Part shown: one piece after another, positions 52,959 through 64,000 of the stretch
Layout of the letters: each line of letters opens with the position of its first letter
Position numbering within the stretch: position 1 is the stretch's first letter
Source of the DNA: Phellopilus nigrolimitatus
Taxonomy: Eukaryota; Basidiomycota; Agaricomycetes; Hymenochaetales; Hymenochaetaceae
Length of the DNA stretch: 64,000 bases
Assembly (NCBI GenBank): GCA_021029095.1
Contig: JAJOHG010000048.1
Span: 181,621-245,620 of the forward strand
Reading direction: 5' to 3'
The notes under the pieces: generated by a model
Told to the model about the DNA's origin: nothing
The model's database searches: none
What the model saw: only the letters and a program-made list of their open reading frames with translations
Made by a program: the position numbers and the translations under genes

Positions 52959-55900
52959 TTATCCCATAACGCTGGCCAGTAGAGCCATGCGAACCTGAAA
53001 TGTGTCTATCAGAGACATCATAAAGGAATTTCTGACATTAAATACGCACGAATAAGCCATAACGCATCTGGCGGAAGTAAACGGCCCTGCGGGAGTCGAA
53101 GTCAACCTCTGGGTCGATTTCTGCGATTCAGAGTCAGAATGTATCTCAAGTGCAAGAGATGGAAGAAAATAAACAGACCGTTCACGCGCGGGAGAGGGTG
53201 CATGACAATCATGTCCTCTTTTGCCCTCGAGAGAACAGAGTGATCGATCCTGTATACATCCTTGACTCTAATCCAGTCCTCCTCGCTCTCGAAGCGCTCC
53301 TTTTGTACGCGCGTGACGTAGAGCACGTCCGTGTCCGCGAGGACTTCCTCCAACGAGTCACACACCCTTACGTAGACACCCGCTTTGCGTGCCGCATTAA
53401 TCACGCTTTGAGGCATTGCAAGCGACGGTGGAGCGACGAAGTTGAGGCGGACCGAGTATAGACAGAGGAGTGTGACAAGGCTGTGTACTGTACGCCCATT
53501 CTTGAGGTCTCCTAGGAGAGTGATAGTACGCCCATTTACGGTACCAAGCTCCGAGCGAATCGTGTACACGTCTAACAGAGCCTGAAGATACAAGTAAGTC
53601 CAGTTATTACAATCACCGAAAGAAAAGAGCAATATGTTTTTTTACCTGAGTTGGATGTTCACCAATGCCATCTCCAGCATTGATAATGGGAACAGGCGAG
53701 AACTTTGCCGCCGTCTGTGAGCTACCGACCTCTGGATGCCTGATAACGATGGCATCGGCATAACAACTAAGAGTTCGTACGGTATCTGCCAGACTTTCGC
53801 CTTTGAGAACCGATGATACCTCTGCATTAATTTGGACAACTTCGCCTCCACAGCGTTTCATTGCCGCATCGAACGACGCGCTTGTACGAGTCGACGGCTC
53901 ATAGAAAAGCGTGCAGAGTATTTTGCCTTTGAGAATGTCTAGAGTACCGTTACGTTCCACTTGCAGCCGCATTTCGTGCGCCAAGCTGAAAAGGTCGTGC
54001 ATGTCCGAGTGCGTGAACTGCTTAACGGATAGCATGTTTTTACGATGGAAGGAAGGGTGTGGGGTGAGTGGCGAGAACACGCGAGGTACCGAAGCGATAG
54101 CTAGTGCGTTGGGGCTAGCAACTGCAGAGGTCAAGGGCATGGGTCCATATTGCGCCGGAAGAATAGCATCCGCTAGCTTCAGCATGCTAGCAGTAGCAGT
54201 GGCTTGCTCTGTAGAGAGTGTTGCAGAAAATGTCGGCCGCGGGCCGCTCATCGACGACCGCCTGTCAAGCGTTGCGCGAGAGACTGTTGCACTCGAAACA
54301 TCGCGACCCAGAGGCGTAGTGATGAGCGCTCCATCGAGGAAGATGGTTTGCCCGTGTACAAGAACTCTGCTAACTGTTCCGCTTATGTCCGACTTGTTGA
54401 CAGGGGACCATGTCAAGACCTTTTTCTTCGCGATAATTGATTTGCGATTAACCACAACCTCGATTTGCGTATGAGCCTGCTCCGAAAGACCAAATATTCT
54501 GATCGGGTTGTCGTGCAAACGCTCTCTGATTGCCTCAAGCGTGAGCTTTCCGTCGCTGACGGCAGTCAGCAGCAGCGGAAGAGTATCTTCGATACCAACC
54601 GAGGTAGAGAAGGTTTTGCCGAGTTCGGATGCCAGCTCGTACGGAAGAGTACCAACTGAAAACGCGTCGACAATGTCCAAATTGCTCCAAAGGCCAGCTT
54701 GATCCTCCTTCGTCGGGAGACACCTGACACCCTCAAAGTCCTCGCGATTGAAGAACAATGCATACGCTGAAACATCACAGGTAACCTTCAGCTTCTTCGC
54801 CTTACTCAACGAGATCAACAGAAGGTCCTCTCGACTGCGTACGTCAGTCACATGGACGCCACGGCTATGCAAACTAGCAATGAGTAGAACAGACGCAAGC
54901 TCGGACCCTTTGGCATCAGTAACAATGGGCTTGTCAGATGGCCATGCAGCGAAATGTGCGGCGACAGCAGCGACCTGCTGAGACATAGACCGAGCCGCGA
55001 AGAGACTGCTGAACGGAATGTATAAAGATTTCGACTCCGCTTGGGTCTCCTCGTCGAGAGCCTGAACATTGGTCGACGAAGCGACTACACTCAGTGCATA
55101 GTTGCAGAGCGCAGATCCGGAGGCACTTGCGTGTGCAGCATCGAGAGAGGCAGCATCAACGATCTGAGCCGAGGTGCCGAAGGGCAAGACAAGTGTCGTC
55201 GTGAACCCTCCACCGAGTGAGGCTTTAGTGATGTCCTCGAAATCCTTACTTCCCGGAAAGTTGAGACCGGGGGCAAACGTCGAGATGCTGACAAGACCAG
55301 GAAAAGTGTGGACTTTATGAGAAGTTTGATAATCCACACTTGACACCTCGGTAGACGACTTGCGAACAAGTGCCTCCACAAGTAACTTCGCGCACTTTAC
55401 GTTGGTGATGAGGGGGACAGCGAAATCCACTGCCATACGGCGTGTACGGTAACCTTTGCTCGTATAGCTGGCCGGACGGCGGTAGTGGTTCTTCGATGGA
55501 AGATTGATATACATGTCGATGAGGTTGTTCGCCAGGTGCTGCGTGAGCGAGTATTCGGACTTCTCTTTTCCAGCTTCTTCTCCGAGAAGGTCGAGGTACT
55601 TTGAAATCAAGTCTTAATAAAAAAACAATAGATAAGCAAATCAGTTAAAATTAAACGGACTTTGCAGGGGACGTGATGCTCGGTGAGGAAGTCGGCCGTT
55701 CCAGACGTCGCAAAAATGTTGAAGCCTGTCGCGACAAGTTTCTGCACGGAAGGTAAAATCTCCATCTTTTCCTTGAAGCTCCCTACAGAGAAAAGAATGT
55801 TCTTCTTTGGCGGGACAATTCCAGTAGATATTAAAGCCTTCAGGTAAGCTTCATACTTATCCCGCCCGAAACATGCGACCTCTCCAGTTGAAGCCATCTC

Positions 55901-58900
55901 AACCCCCAAGACCGGGTCAGCCCCTGACAGACGGCTGAAGCTGAATTGAGGGACCTTCACCCCAACATAGTCCGGAGGCAAATTGAGCTCAGGGTACGAC
56001 TCGACAGAGATGCCCAACATAACCTTCGTGGCCATCTCGATGGCGTCCACGCCCGTGACCTTGGATACAAAGGGGAACGAGCGCGCCGCGCGGAGGTTAC
56101 ACTCGATGACCTTGATGTCGTTGTTCTTCGCGATAAATTGAATGTTGAAGGGGCCCGTGACATTGAGTGCGTTCGCGATCTTTGCAGTCGCCTCCTCGAT
56201 ACGGCGCACCGTCTCGGGGTCGAGATCCTGCGGAGGAAGGATCAGGGTAGCGTCTCCGGAGTGGACGCCTGCATTTTCGACGTGCTCAGAGATGTAATGC
56301 ATAACAAGCTTGCCGTTCTTGGCCACGGCATCCATCTCAATCTCCTTCGCCTGTTCGATGTACTTTGTAATTACCACCGGGTGGTCCCGCGAGACGGCTG
56401 TCGCCTGAGTCAGGTAGTTCGAAAGGTCATCCGCGGACGACACGACGTTCATCGCCGCGCCCGAGAGCACGTACGACGGCCGAACGAGCACAGGGTAATT
56501 CACCTTCTCGCAGAACTCGTGCGCAGCCTCGAAACTCGTTAGTTCCTTCCAGAGTGGCTGATCTACTCCAATCTTGTCTAGCAGACGCGAGAACTTGTAC
56601 CTGTTCTCCGCAGTGTCGATCATCTCCGGGCTTGTCCCGTAGATATGGACATTCTCGCGATGGAGTGGCAAGGCAATGTTGTTCGGAGTCTGACCTCCCA
56701 TGGAAATAATGACACCGCGAGACTGTTCGGTGTCGTAGATATCGAGGATCGTCTCCAAACTGATCGTCTCGAAATAAAGACGATCTGCCTCGTCATAGTC
56801 CGTGCTAACAGTTTCAGGGTTATAGTTGACCATAACAGTCTTGATGCCTTGGTCGCGAAGAGTTCTGATGGCCCGTACAGCACACCAGTCGAATTCGACA
56901 GAAGAGCCAATGCGATAGACGCCTGAACCGAGGACCATTATACCGTGGTCGTCGAAATTGACGTCGTGCTCAACAGCATTGTAAGTCGTATAGAGGTAGT
57001 TGGTGAACGCAGGGAACTCAGCAGCGACTGTGTCAATCTGTTTGACGAATGGGGAGACGTTAAATTCCTGACGCAGGCGGCGAATAGCGAGCTCCGTCGA
57101 ATTGAAGCAGCTGGCAAGTTGGCGATCTGAGAAACCCATCTGCTTGGACTGCGTGAGTAGGTCTTTGGTCAGTGCCGACACATTACAATCTCTGTGAGTT
57201 TAAAAACATCAGCTCTTCCTTGAAAAACACTTGTAAATAAAGGAGGAACTGACGAAAGATATTGCTCCATTTTGAACAAGTTTTGCAAACGTGTTAAAAA
57301 CCATTTGTCAATGTTTGTCATCTGCCAGATCTTCTCGATGCTATAGCCTCGAGCGAATGCCGTGTGGATCGCAAACATGCGCTTGTCCGTCGGGTTCAGC
57401 AACTCCTCATCAATATCATCGACAAGGTCATTCTATACAATTTTCTCGTCAGCGCCGTTCGGGAGTCGATAAACGACAAAAAAAGGGTTAAAAGCAGGTG
57501 CCCACCTTCGAGAACCCAGGAAACTGGTCATCAATCGCACGAATTGCCTTCTGGATGGTCTCCTCGAACGTGCGGCCAATGGCCATCACTTCGCCGACGC
57601 TCTTCATGCTGCTGCTTAGCAGCCTGCTTACCCGACTGAATTTCTTGAGATCCCAGCGTGGGATCTTCACGACGACATAGTCAAGGGAAGGCTCGAAGCA
57701 TGCGGAGGTGACACGCGTGACGGAATTCCTGATCTCGTTGAGCGGGATGCCCAGCCCGAGCTTCGCGGCGATGAATGCCAGCGGGTAGCCAGTGGCCTTC
57801 GAAGCGAGCGCGGAAGAACGCGACAGGCGTGCATTCACCTGTGGATGGCAACTTATTTAGTATTGGGGGTTCTCTTCTTAGATCTGATTTTGTTTGACAA
57901 AAGCGCGTACCTCGATGATGCAGTACTCTTTCGAGATTGGATTCAGTGCATACTGGATGTTGCATTCGCCAACGACGCCGAGGTGGCGGATGACGTTGAT
58001 TGCGGTCGTACGAAGCATGTTGTAGTCGGCGTCCGAGAGGGTCTGTGAGGGGGCCACGACTATAGAGTCACCTGTATGAATACCAAGAGGATCGAAATTC
58101 TATCAAGCAAGTCAGATATATATCCCACACAACTTATTGAGGATGAGCTTTCTTACCTCCATGTTACAGACAGTGATGCAGTTGTCTCTGCAGTCGCGCA
58201 CGACCTCATACTCGATCTCTTTCCAGCCTTTCATACTCTTCTCGACAAGCACCTGCGGGCTCGTCGCAAAGGCCTTCCCACATAATGCGCGCAGCTGCGC
58301 CTCGTTCTGCGCAAAACCCGAACCAAGCCCGCCGAGTGCATACGCCGCACGCACAATGACCGGGAACCCAATCGTGTGCGCCGCAGCGCATGCCTCATCC
58401 ACCGTGATTGCCGTCGCGCTCTGTGCGCAGCGTTCCCCGATCTGCGACATCGCGTCCGCGAACATTTGGCGATCCTCAGTCATAATGATTGTGTCGATCT
58501 TCGTGCCCAGCACTTCCACGCCAAGCTGCGCGAACTCGTCCTTGAGCGCAATGCCTACGTTAAGCGCAGTCTGGCCCCCGAAGGTCACATAGATGCCGTC
58601 CGGGCGCTCGTACCGGATAATACGCCGCACGAAATCCGGCGTCACGGGCAGAAAGTACACCTTGTCCGCGAGTCCTTTCGAAGTGGCGATCGTTGCAATG
58701 TTCGGGTTTACAAGAACGGTGTAGATGCCCTCCTCCTTGAGTGCTTTGATCGCTTGCGAGCCGGAGTAGTCAAACTCGCCCGCCTGTCCAATCGAGAGAC
58801 CACCAGAACCGAGAATGAGCACTTTGTGCACGTCCGAGCGCGGCGTCCGTTTTTCATTCTCTTCCTTTGTGCCGCCGGGCATAGAAATGGGCACGAGTAC

Positions 58901-60310
58901 ACCCGTCGCAGCGCTGTCGACAATGTTTTTAATGAACACGTCGAAGAGGAACTCCGTGTCGCGCGGCCCGGGTGTAGACTCGGGGTGGAATTGCACGGAG
59001 AAGTATGGCTTGTCCTCGCAATAGATTCCCTCGTTGCTGCCGTCGTTCGCGTTTCGGAATAGCTCCTTCCAACCGGCCGGTAGGCTCTGCGTGTCAACCT
59101 GGAACCCGTGATTCTGACTTGTGATGTAACATCGCCCGCTCAATGCGTCCGTGCACGGGATGTTGTGCCCACGGTTGCCATACTTCATCTTCGACGTCGT
59201 GGCGCCTGCTGCAAGTGCGAGCAGCTGGTGACCCAAGCAAATGCCGAATATCGGACGTGTTGCATCTTCCATGGCTTTTTGCAGTCGCGCAATGGTCTCC
59301 GGTACCATTGTCGGGTCTCCTGGTCCGTTCGAGACGAATAAGCCATCGAACGGATCTTCACCCGGTGCCAAAAAGTCATAGTCCCACGGCACGACCTTGA
59401 GCTCCACGCCGCGATGCGTAAAACAGCGGATCTGGTTGAACTTCATGCCCACATCGATCGCCACCACACGAATCGGCCTGTTGGACGGGTGAAGTCGTGC
59501 CTCGCCAACGGGCTTGTAAATTTTGGGTACGGATATGGACACCGCTGAGACCAGGTTCTCCTGGTTCGGGTCCTTGAAGTCTATGTCGAAGTAGTCCTCT
59601 CTCCATACCTGCAAGTCCTGAGACTGGGCACGTGATGTCGACGGCTTGGGGTTGGGCTCCAGAGCGCGGAAGCGCTCATGGCCCGCCGTAGCACGCATCA
59701 TGAGTACCTTACCGAGCATTGATCCCTTCTCACGAATTTTTTTGGTGATTGCACGCGTGTCCACACCGTAGATGGCGGGGATGCCGTTCTCCTTTAGCCA
59801 GTCTCCAAGCGACGAGTTTGCAAGATAGTGACTGAAGTCTTCAGAGTAATAACCAACGACGAGAGCGGTAACATGTATGCGCGAGGACTCGAAGTCTGCG
59901 GGCAGGTCTTCGAGCGAAGGCGCAGGACGGTGAGGCACACCGTAGTTTCCGACGAGCGGGTAGGTTAGAATGAGAACCTGACCCTCGTACGACGGGTCTG
60001 TGAGCGATTCCGTGTAACCCACCATACCTAACAAAATTTACATGAATTCACGTGAAAAACAAATGCAAGTTTTATTCGACTCACCCGTCTGGAAGACGCA
60101 TTCGCCTGCGACACTCTTTTCCGTCGCACCGAAGCTAATTCCTTGGAAAGCTGTACCATCGCTCAGCTCGAGGACGGCGTTCCCATTTTTTGAAGGTGAA
60201 TCGCGGCCGTTGGGCAGCGCTGTGGTAGCAGGCGCGGTCGGGAAGCCGTTCGCGTAAGTTGGGGTGCGGGAAAGGACCGGACGAGCCGTATCAGACTTCA
60301 AACCAGTCAT
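52959..60310 (-). CDS. URA2: URA2/CAD-type carbamoyl-phosphate synthase and aspartate carbamoyltransferase
   Basis: This enzyme makes carbamoyl phosphate from glutamine and transfers it to aspartate, the first two steps of pyrimidine synthesis. Ten exons are inferred: 60310-60085, 60027-58157, 58099-57911, 57838-57506, 57432-57254, 57191-55657, 55612-53646, 53581-53179, 53120-53050 and 52994-52959. They total 2269 residues. The glutaminase covers about 40-430 with GICLGHQL (Cys nucleophile). The synthase covers about 470-1530 with [20 protein letters not shown] and MGGQTPNN. A dihydroorotase-like domain (about 1540-1900) lacks the metal-binding HxH: the usual place reads [12 protein letters not shown], so it is inactive as in other fungi. 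Aspartate carbamoyltransferase follows (about 1970-2269) with [12 protein letters not shown] and HPLPRVNEIDPEVD. The intron 55656-55613 needs a weak GTTTAA donor. UTP feedback inhibition is expected from the family. Confidence 0.93.
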
Positions 60311-60819
60311 TCTGATGTTTTTTAGGTGAATGAATGCGCGCTGTTGTTTGGCAAATGTTCCTTTTCACCCAAGCCCTTTTGGCGGTATTGAGTGAAAAGG
60401 AAGAGGAGCTTTTCTTTCACGAGAAACGCCACGGTGGCGGGGGGTGCTTACCTCAGCGTTTCTCGAGAAACCAGGCACGTCTGCCGTCGCTTAACCGCTT
60501 CCTCCGGTGATCGCCGGTGCCGGCTAGCCATCATGCCGCTCGCGTGCCCGGCATGCGTGGACCTCTCGCACCGTGTCCCACAGACCCACATCGAATTGCG
60601 ACCTGACCACCTTCGACATTCTCGCTCAAGTTCCGGCCGACGTACATTCATCGCGCTCAGAGGCGGCCATGCAACAGATTCGTGAAGAAGGCATCGAAGC
60701 AATTCATTACATAGTGTAGAAAAGTAATAATATAAACATAATGGAGTCACATTTGTACGACACGATGAGAGCGATCTGTTGCATAAGTACTTACACAAAG
60801 AGTGCGTACGCTTACCCCC
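60311..60819. other. Intergenic, URA2 5' region
   Basis: On the minus strand CGCTGAGGTAAGCACC near 60450 could be the donor of a leader intron of URA2. No other gene is seen. Confidence 0.4.
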
Positions 60820-61290
60820 ATCCAATCTGTGCATGAAATGTGAGACGACTGTGGAGGAGGATTGCGCGCGTCTCGGAACGTACCAACACTGGCATTTGCA
60901 GTGTCTTCAGTGCTCTACGTGCGGGAAGCCTTCTGCACCACCTGTGCCGAAGGGAAATGTGTCATCGAAAGAACTGAGCGCAGAGGACAAGGAAGGTGGC
61001 ACGCCTAAAGTCTCCACTGAGTCGGCCGCCAGCAAACGTCGATCTTTTTGTCTACGAGCAAGACTGCACAGGAGTCGCCGTACGGTCCGATCCCCACTGC
61101 GACATATTGCTTGGACCACCAACATCCAGGGTGTGTCGGGGGATTTCAGGCTGTGTCGAGGCTTGAGCAGTACGCTTTCCTGCTGAACGTAGCATTACGT
61201 CAGTTGTCGTATCTGTTGAAAAGACAAGGTGTTCATATCCCTTCCAAACATAGTTTACATATCATGAACCGCGATAAGTGCCTTCCGCTG
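60820..61290 (+). pseudogene. LIM/RhoGAP gene relic
   Basis: In one frame (60826-61000) a half LIM zinc finger reads CMKCETTVEEDCARLGTYQ then HWHLQCLQCSTCGK. In a different frame (61075-61260) follows YGPIPTATYCLDHQHPG and GFQAVSRLEQYAFLLNVALR. The second block resembles the segment linking LIM and RhoGAP domains in fungal Rga-type GTPase activators. The frame changes between them without good splice sites, and neither the other LIM repeats nor the RhoGAP domain is present. It is a short decayed fragment. Confidence 0.6.
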
Positions 61291-61489
61291 ACTGGACTCA
61301 TATTCTGTAGCCTCCGCTGCTAGCATGCCTCAGGTACGAGATGGACCCGAACAGCAGTCGTGCCGCGACTCCAGTGACATCATGCGCATGAAGTCAGTTC
61401 ATCTTGGTAGGACCGCACGATTTCCAAAACACTCGGTTCTCTTGTAAGAAAATTTCGAAGGCGCGTTTGCGGTAGTCGCATTTCGATTA

Positions 61490-64000
61490 TTGCTGTTGAA
61501 CAAATGCTCACAAATACAGCGCAAACAGGCCGCTGCTCAATGTCGCGCCTTCCTCCTCGTAGAACGAACTGAGCTGATTGCTGAAATTCATGAGGCAACA
61601 ATTTGGGGTTTGTCCTCAAGCGCGTTCACAAGTGCGGAGATGAGCGGGTGGAGGAGCTCATTGAGCTCATTTGTGATTTGCGCACGCAGCTGCGGCATGC
61701 TCTCTTTCGCGCTGCTCTCTGCATCGCCATTCATTCTCCTTGCGCGCATCAACAAGCTTGACATCCATGGTATGGTCAAGGTACGGCTCGAAACCTGAAT
61801 CGATCGCGAGCGCGGTGTCACCGAAGCACGACAGAATCGGGATCTTCACGTTACGGTTGAGTGTTTCGCTCGATAGGCTCTCGAGCAGCACCAACATAAA
61901 TGGATCGGCATACTGCACGCTCTGCTCGCCAATCGCGCGAGATGTCGCCGATGATACCGATCGCGACCGTGCACAGCTGCGTGTCCTGGTGCGCCTTGAG
62001 TGCCGGGTAGAGGAATGGCAAGAAGGCTTGAATATAGGGCGGGAGCTTAACCTCGAGGGTGGCAGCCATGGTGCCCGCGATGAGGAAAGCATCTTCAAGC
62101 ACGGCTGATGTCTTGCTAGACCGGGTAAGACCCAACAAGACGGTCATAATTTGGTCCGCCAGTGGCTCAATGCCATTGCAAAGCATGTAGACAACGCTCT
62201 GGATCGCAGAGCAATTAACTTAGCATCAGCATCCACACCATTGTTTTAACGAGTTATTATTGAGAAATACGAACGCACGATCAAGTCGCTGCAGAGGTTG
62301 CTCTGCAGCTCATTCCAGTTGTTGCGATCGTCGATGCCGAGGAGCTAGTTCTGAACGCCGATAAGCTGCTCCATGCGCGACAAAGTAGCGAGGGCCCTGT
62401 TCTGGACTACAGTGATCGACTCAGGGCCAGCGTATGTGACATACGACGCCAGCGCCTCGTACGCAAACGTACGGAAATTGGACTCATTGTCAGTCCTGCA
62501 ATAAATTAAATTGACTGATATGAGGGATCAAGTTACTTTTGCACTTACCCATCAGTGACACGAAGTAAGGCAGTCACGATGCCTTTGTAATACGACGAGA
62601 GCGGGACACTGCTCGACGTTGCGCCTTCCTCCTTGTAGAACGAATTAAGCTGATCACTGAGATTCATAAACGCCCAACAGCAGTTCGCATCAATTCGCGG
62701 CTTGTCTTCGAGCGCGTTCACAAGTGCGGAGATGAGCGGATGGAGGTGCTCATCGGGCTTGAGTGTGACGACGAGCAGGTCACAGATACGGCCAAGCGTC
62801 CACGCGACGGTGTCCTTCACGTGCAAGTTCTCGTCCCGAGTCATGTCGACGAGGATCGGCAGCGCTTGAGTGACGAGCGGTGTGAGTACCGTCGGGTCCG
62901 GTCCATCGGGAATTGAGCCGAACGTCTTCACGGCCGCCTCGCGTTGGTGCCAGTTGGCAGCCTTGATGTTCGCCTCGATGGATGGATGGGATCACGGCGG
63001 GCACAATAGCCTCCGGGACAGTCTGGGCGAGTAGCGCGAGGCAGGTGGCCGCCACCATGGACACGTTCCATTCATCCTCATCGGCATCCTCGTCTTGCCG
63101 AGTCAGTAAACCAAGCAGAACCGGGATGATTTCAGGTAGGGCAATTTTTGCGAAGTTCTTGGATTCAGTCTCCGGTGCTTCACCATACTCCGCAGCCTAG
63201 AAAAACAAGTCAGATACCTTGTTTTCGTATAAACGTAACCAGGTTCGGAAGGCAGAAAACGCACCTATGAAGCCTCGATGGCTAGCTCGATTTCTTCCTC
63301 GCATACAGTCGACCAAAATTCAACGGCTTGTAATGAGATGCTTTCTTCAGGGTGTTTCATGCCGAGGACAGTCAGCTGAAAAGAAGTTGTTGAGATTAAT
63401 GTTGAGGTACAAAAATTCATTTGATGTTTGATGCCCGATACTCACCTCAAAGAGCGCTCGTTCCATATAAAACACCATTTTATCATAATAAAGGCTCATT
63501 ATTCGGACAAGGCACTCAAACGCGCCGACTTGCACGGGTACGGACAGGTTTTGTGTCGCCTCACACACGACTTGCATAATGTAATTGCGCTCACCCTAAG
63601 CGAGAAAAGTCAGTAAAAACGCCGAAAAAAGCGGTTGGCACATACCTCGCGCTTAAAGTTGTCGCGAACAAACTCTAAGGAAATGTAAAGAGCGTTGATG
63701 GCGGGAAGCTGAACGTCAACCGAGGGTTCCTCCTCGCGGGCACCATGAATAACAGCCGTCAGGATCTCATTAGATCGCATGCTCAATATCTCGGGTTTCT
63801 AAGCGAGAGTTAGAGCGAGCATAGACAAGCAAAAAGCCGTCTACGCACGATAGTTTCGCAGATGTACCCAATCGCCTGGAGCGTCGCGATCTTGAGGCTC
63901 ACATCATCGGGGCCGTCCATAAAGCGAAATAGAATCTCGATGATTTCTGGCCACTGGCTGTTGGGGAGCTCTACGGCAGCGATCGCAGCAACCAATCTGG
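61490..64000 (-). pseudogene. Importin-beta (karyopherin beta-1) gene, decayed, 5' end outside window
   Basis: HEAT-repeat blocks of importin-beta are plain: AAIAAVELPNSQWPEIIEIL, AFECLVRIMSLYYDKM, MKHPEESISLQAVEFWSTV, NVSMVAATCLALLAQTVPEA, DTVAWTLGRICDLL and NVKIPILSCFGDTALAI. The copy is broken. A TAG (63265-63267) replaces the expected CAG at an exon end. A 4-nt expansion of the ATCC repeat at 62976-62988 shifts the frame. A TAG (62345-62347) stands where Gln is expected. A frame change lies near 61930. The 3' end is replaced by a degenerate duplicate of an internal piece (61525-61660 matches 62600-62745). A second, functional gene must be assumed elsewhere, since importin-beta is essential. 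Confidence 0.8.

Overview
The window is nuclear DNA of a filamentous basidiomycete, most likely an Agaricomycete. Genes are broken by many 45-75 nt introns with GTRNGN donors and YAG acceptors. Both strands are used, and recognisable families include NADPH oxidase A, URA2-type pyrimidine synthase, mago nashi, EAF3/MRG15, a basidiomycete-type casein kinase I and F-box proteins. All exon models were read by eye. For most, the summed coding length is divisible by three and domain order is continuous, which supports the splice choices. No rRNA, tRNA, CRISPR array or origin was recognised.

Layout. 1-6 kb: two complete SurE-like secreted nucleotidase/phosphatase genes on the minus strand, an interrupted relic of a third, and one unclassified gene. 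6.6-9 kb: mago nashi (with an inferred 6-nt microexon) followed by EAF3. 9.6-15.4 kb: two convergent C2H2 zinc-finger paralogues enclosing a secreted GH79 glycosidase. 16.5-19.6 kb: casein kinase I and mitochondrial ribosomal protein S10. 21.3-23.4 kb: NADPH oxidase A.

23-48.2 kb is the dynamic part. Three copies of a large P-loop NTPase gene lie at 24.2-27.5 (-), 31.2-34.4 (-) and 44.3-47.7 (+). Each has a C-terminal region with a possible PD-(D/E)XK-type nuclease motif. Copies 1 and 2 sit on a duplicated block of about 7.0 kb period that also carries a 3' fragment of noxA. Copy 1 has a frameshift and an Asp-to-Asn change in the putative nuclease motif; copies 2 and 3 are open. The surroundings hold at least four families of short inverted-repeat elements (three TA-flanked, one hAT-like), often just upstream of an NTPase copy. 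Ordinary genes between them are a type-B carboxylesterase, a 57-residue Cys-rich membrane miniprotein and an F-box gene.

48-64 kb: a GC-rich coding-like relic, a second F-box gene with a doubtful splice junction, the 2269-residue URA2 gene (minus strand, apparently intact), a LIM/RhoGAP gene relic and a decayed importin-beta copy that runs off the right edge.

Housekeeping genes (mago, EAF3, S10, URA2, noxA) thus alternate with recently duplicated or decaying accessory genes. The NTPase/nuclease family, with its mosaic copies, is the strongest candidate for an under-described system.
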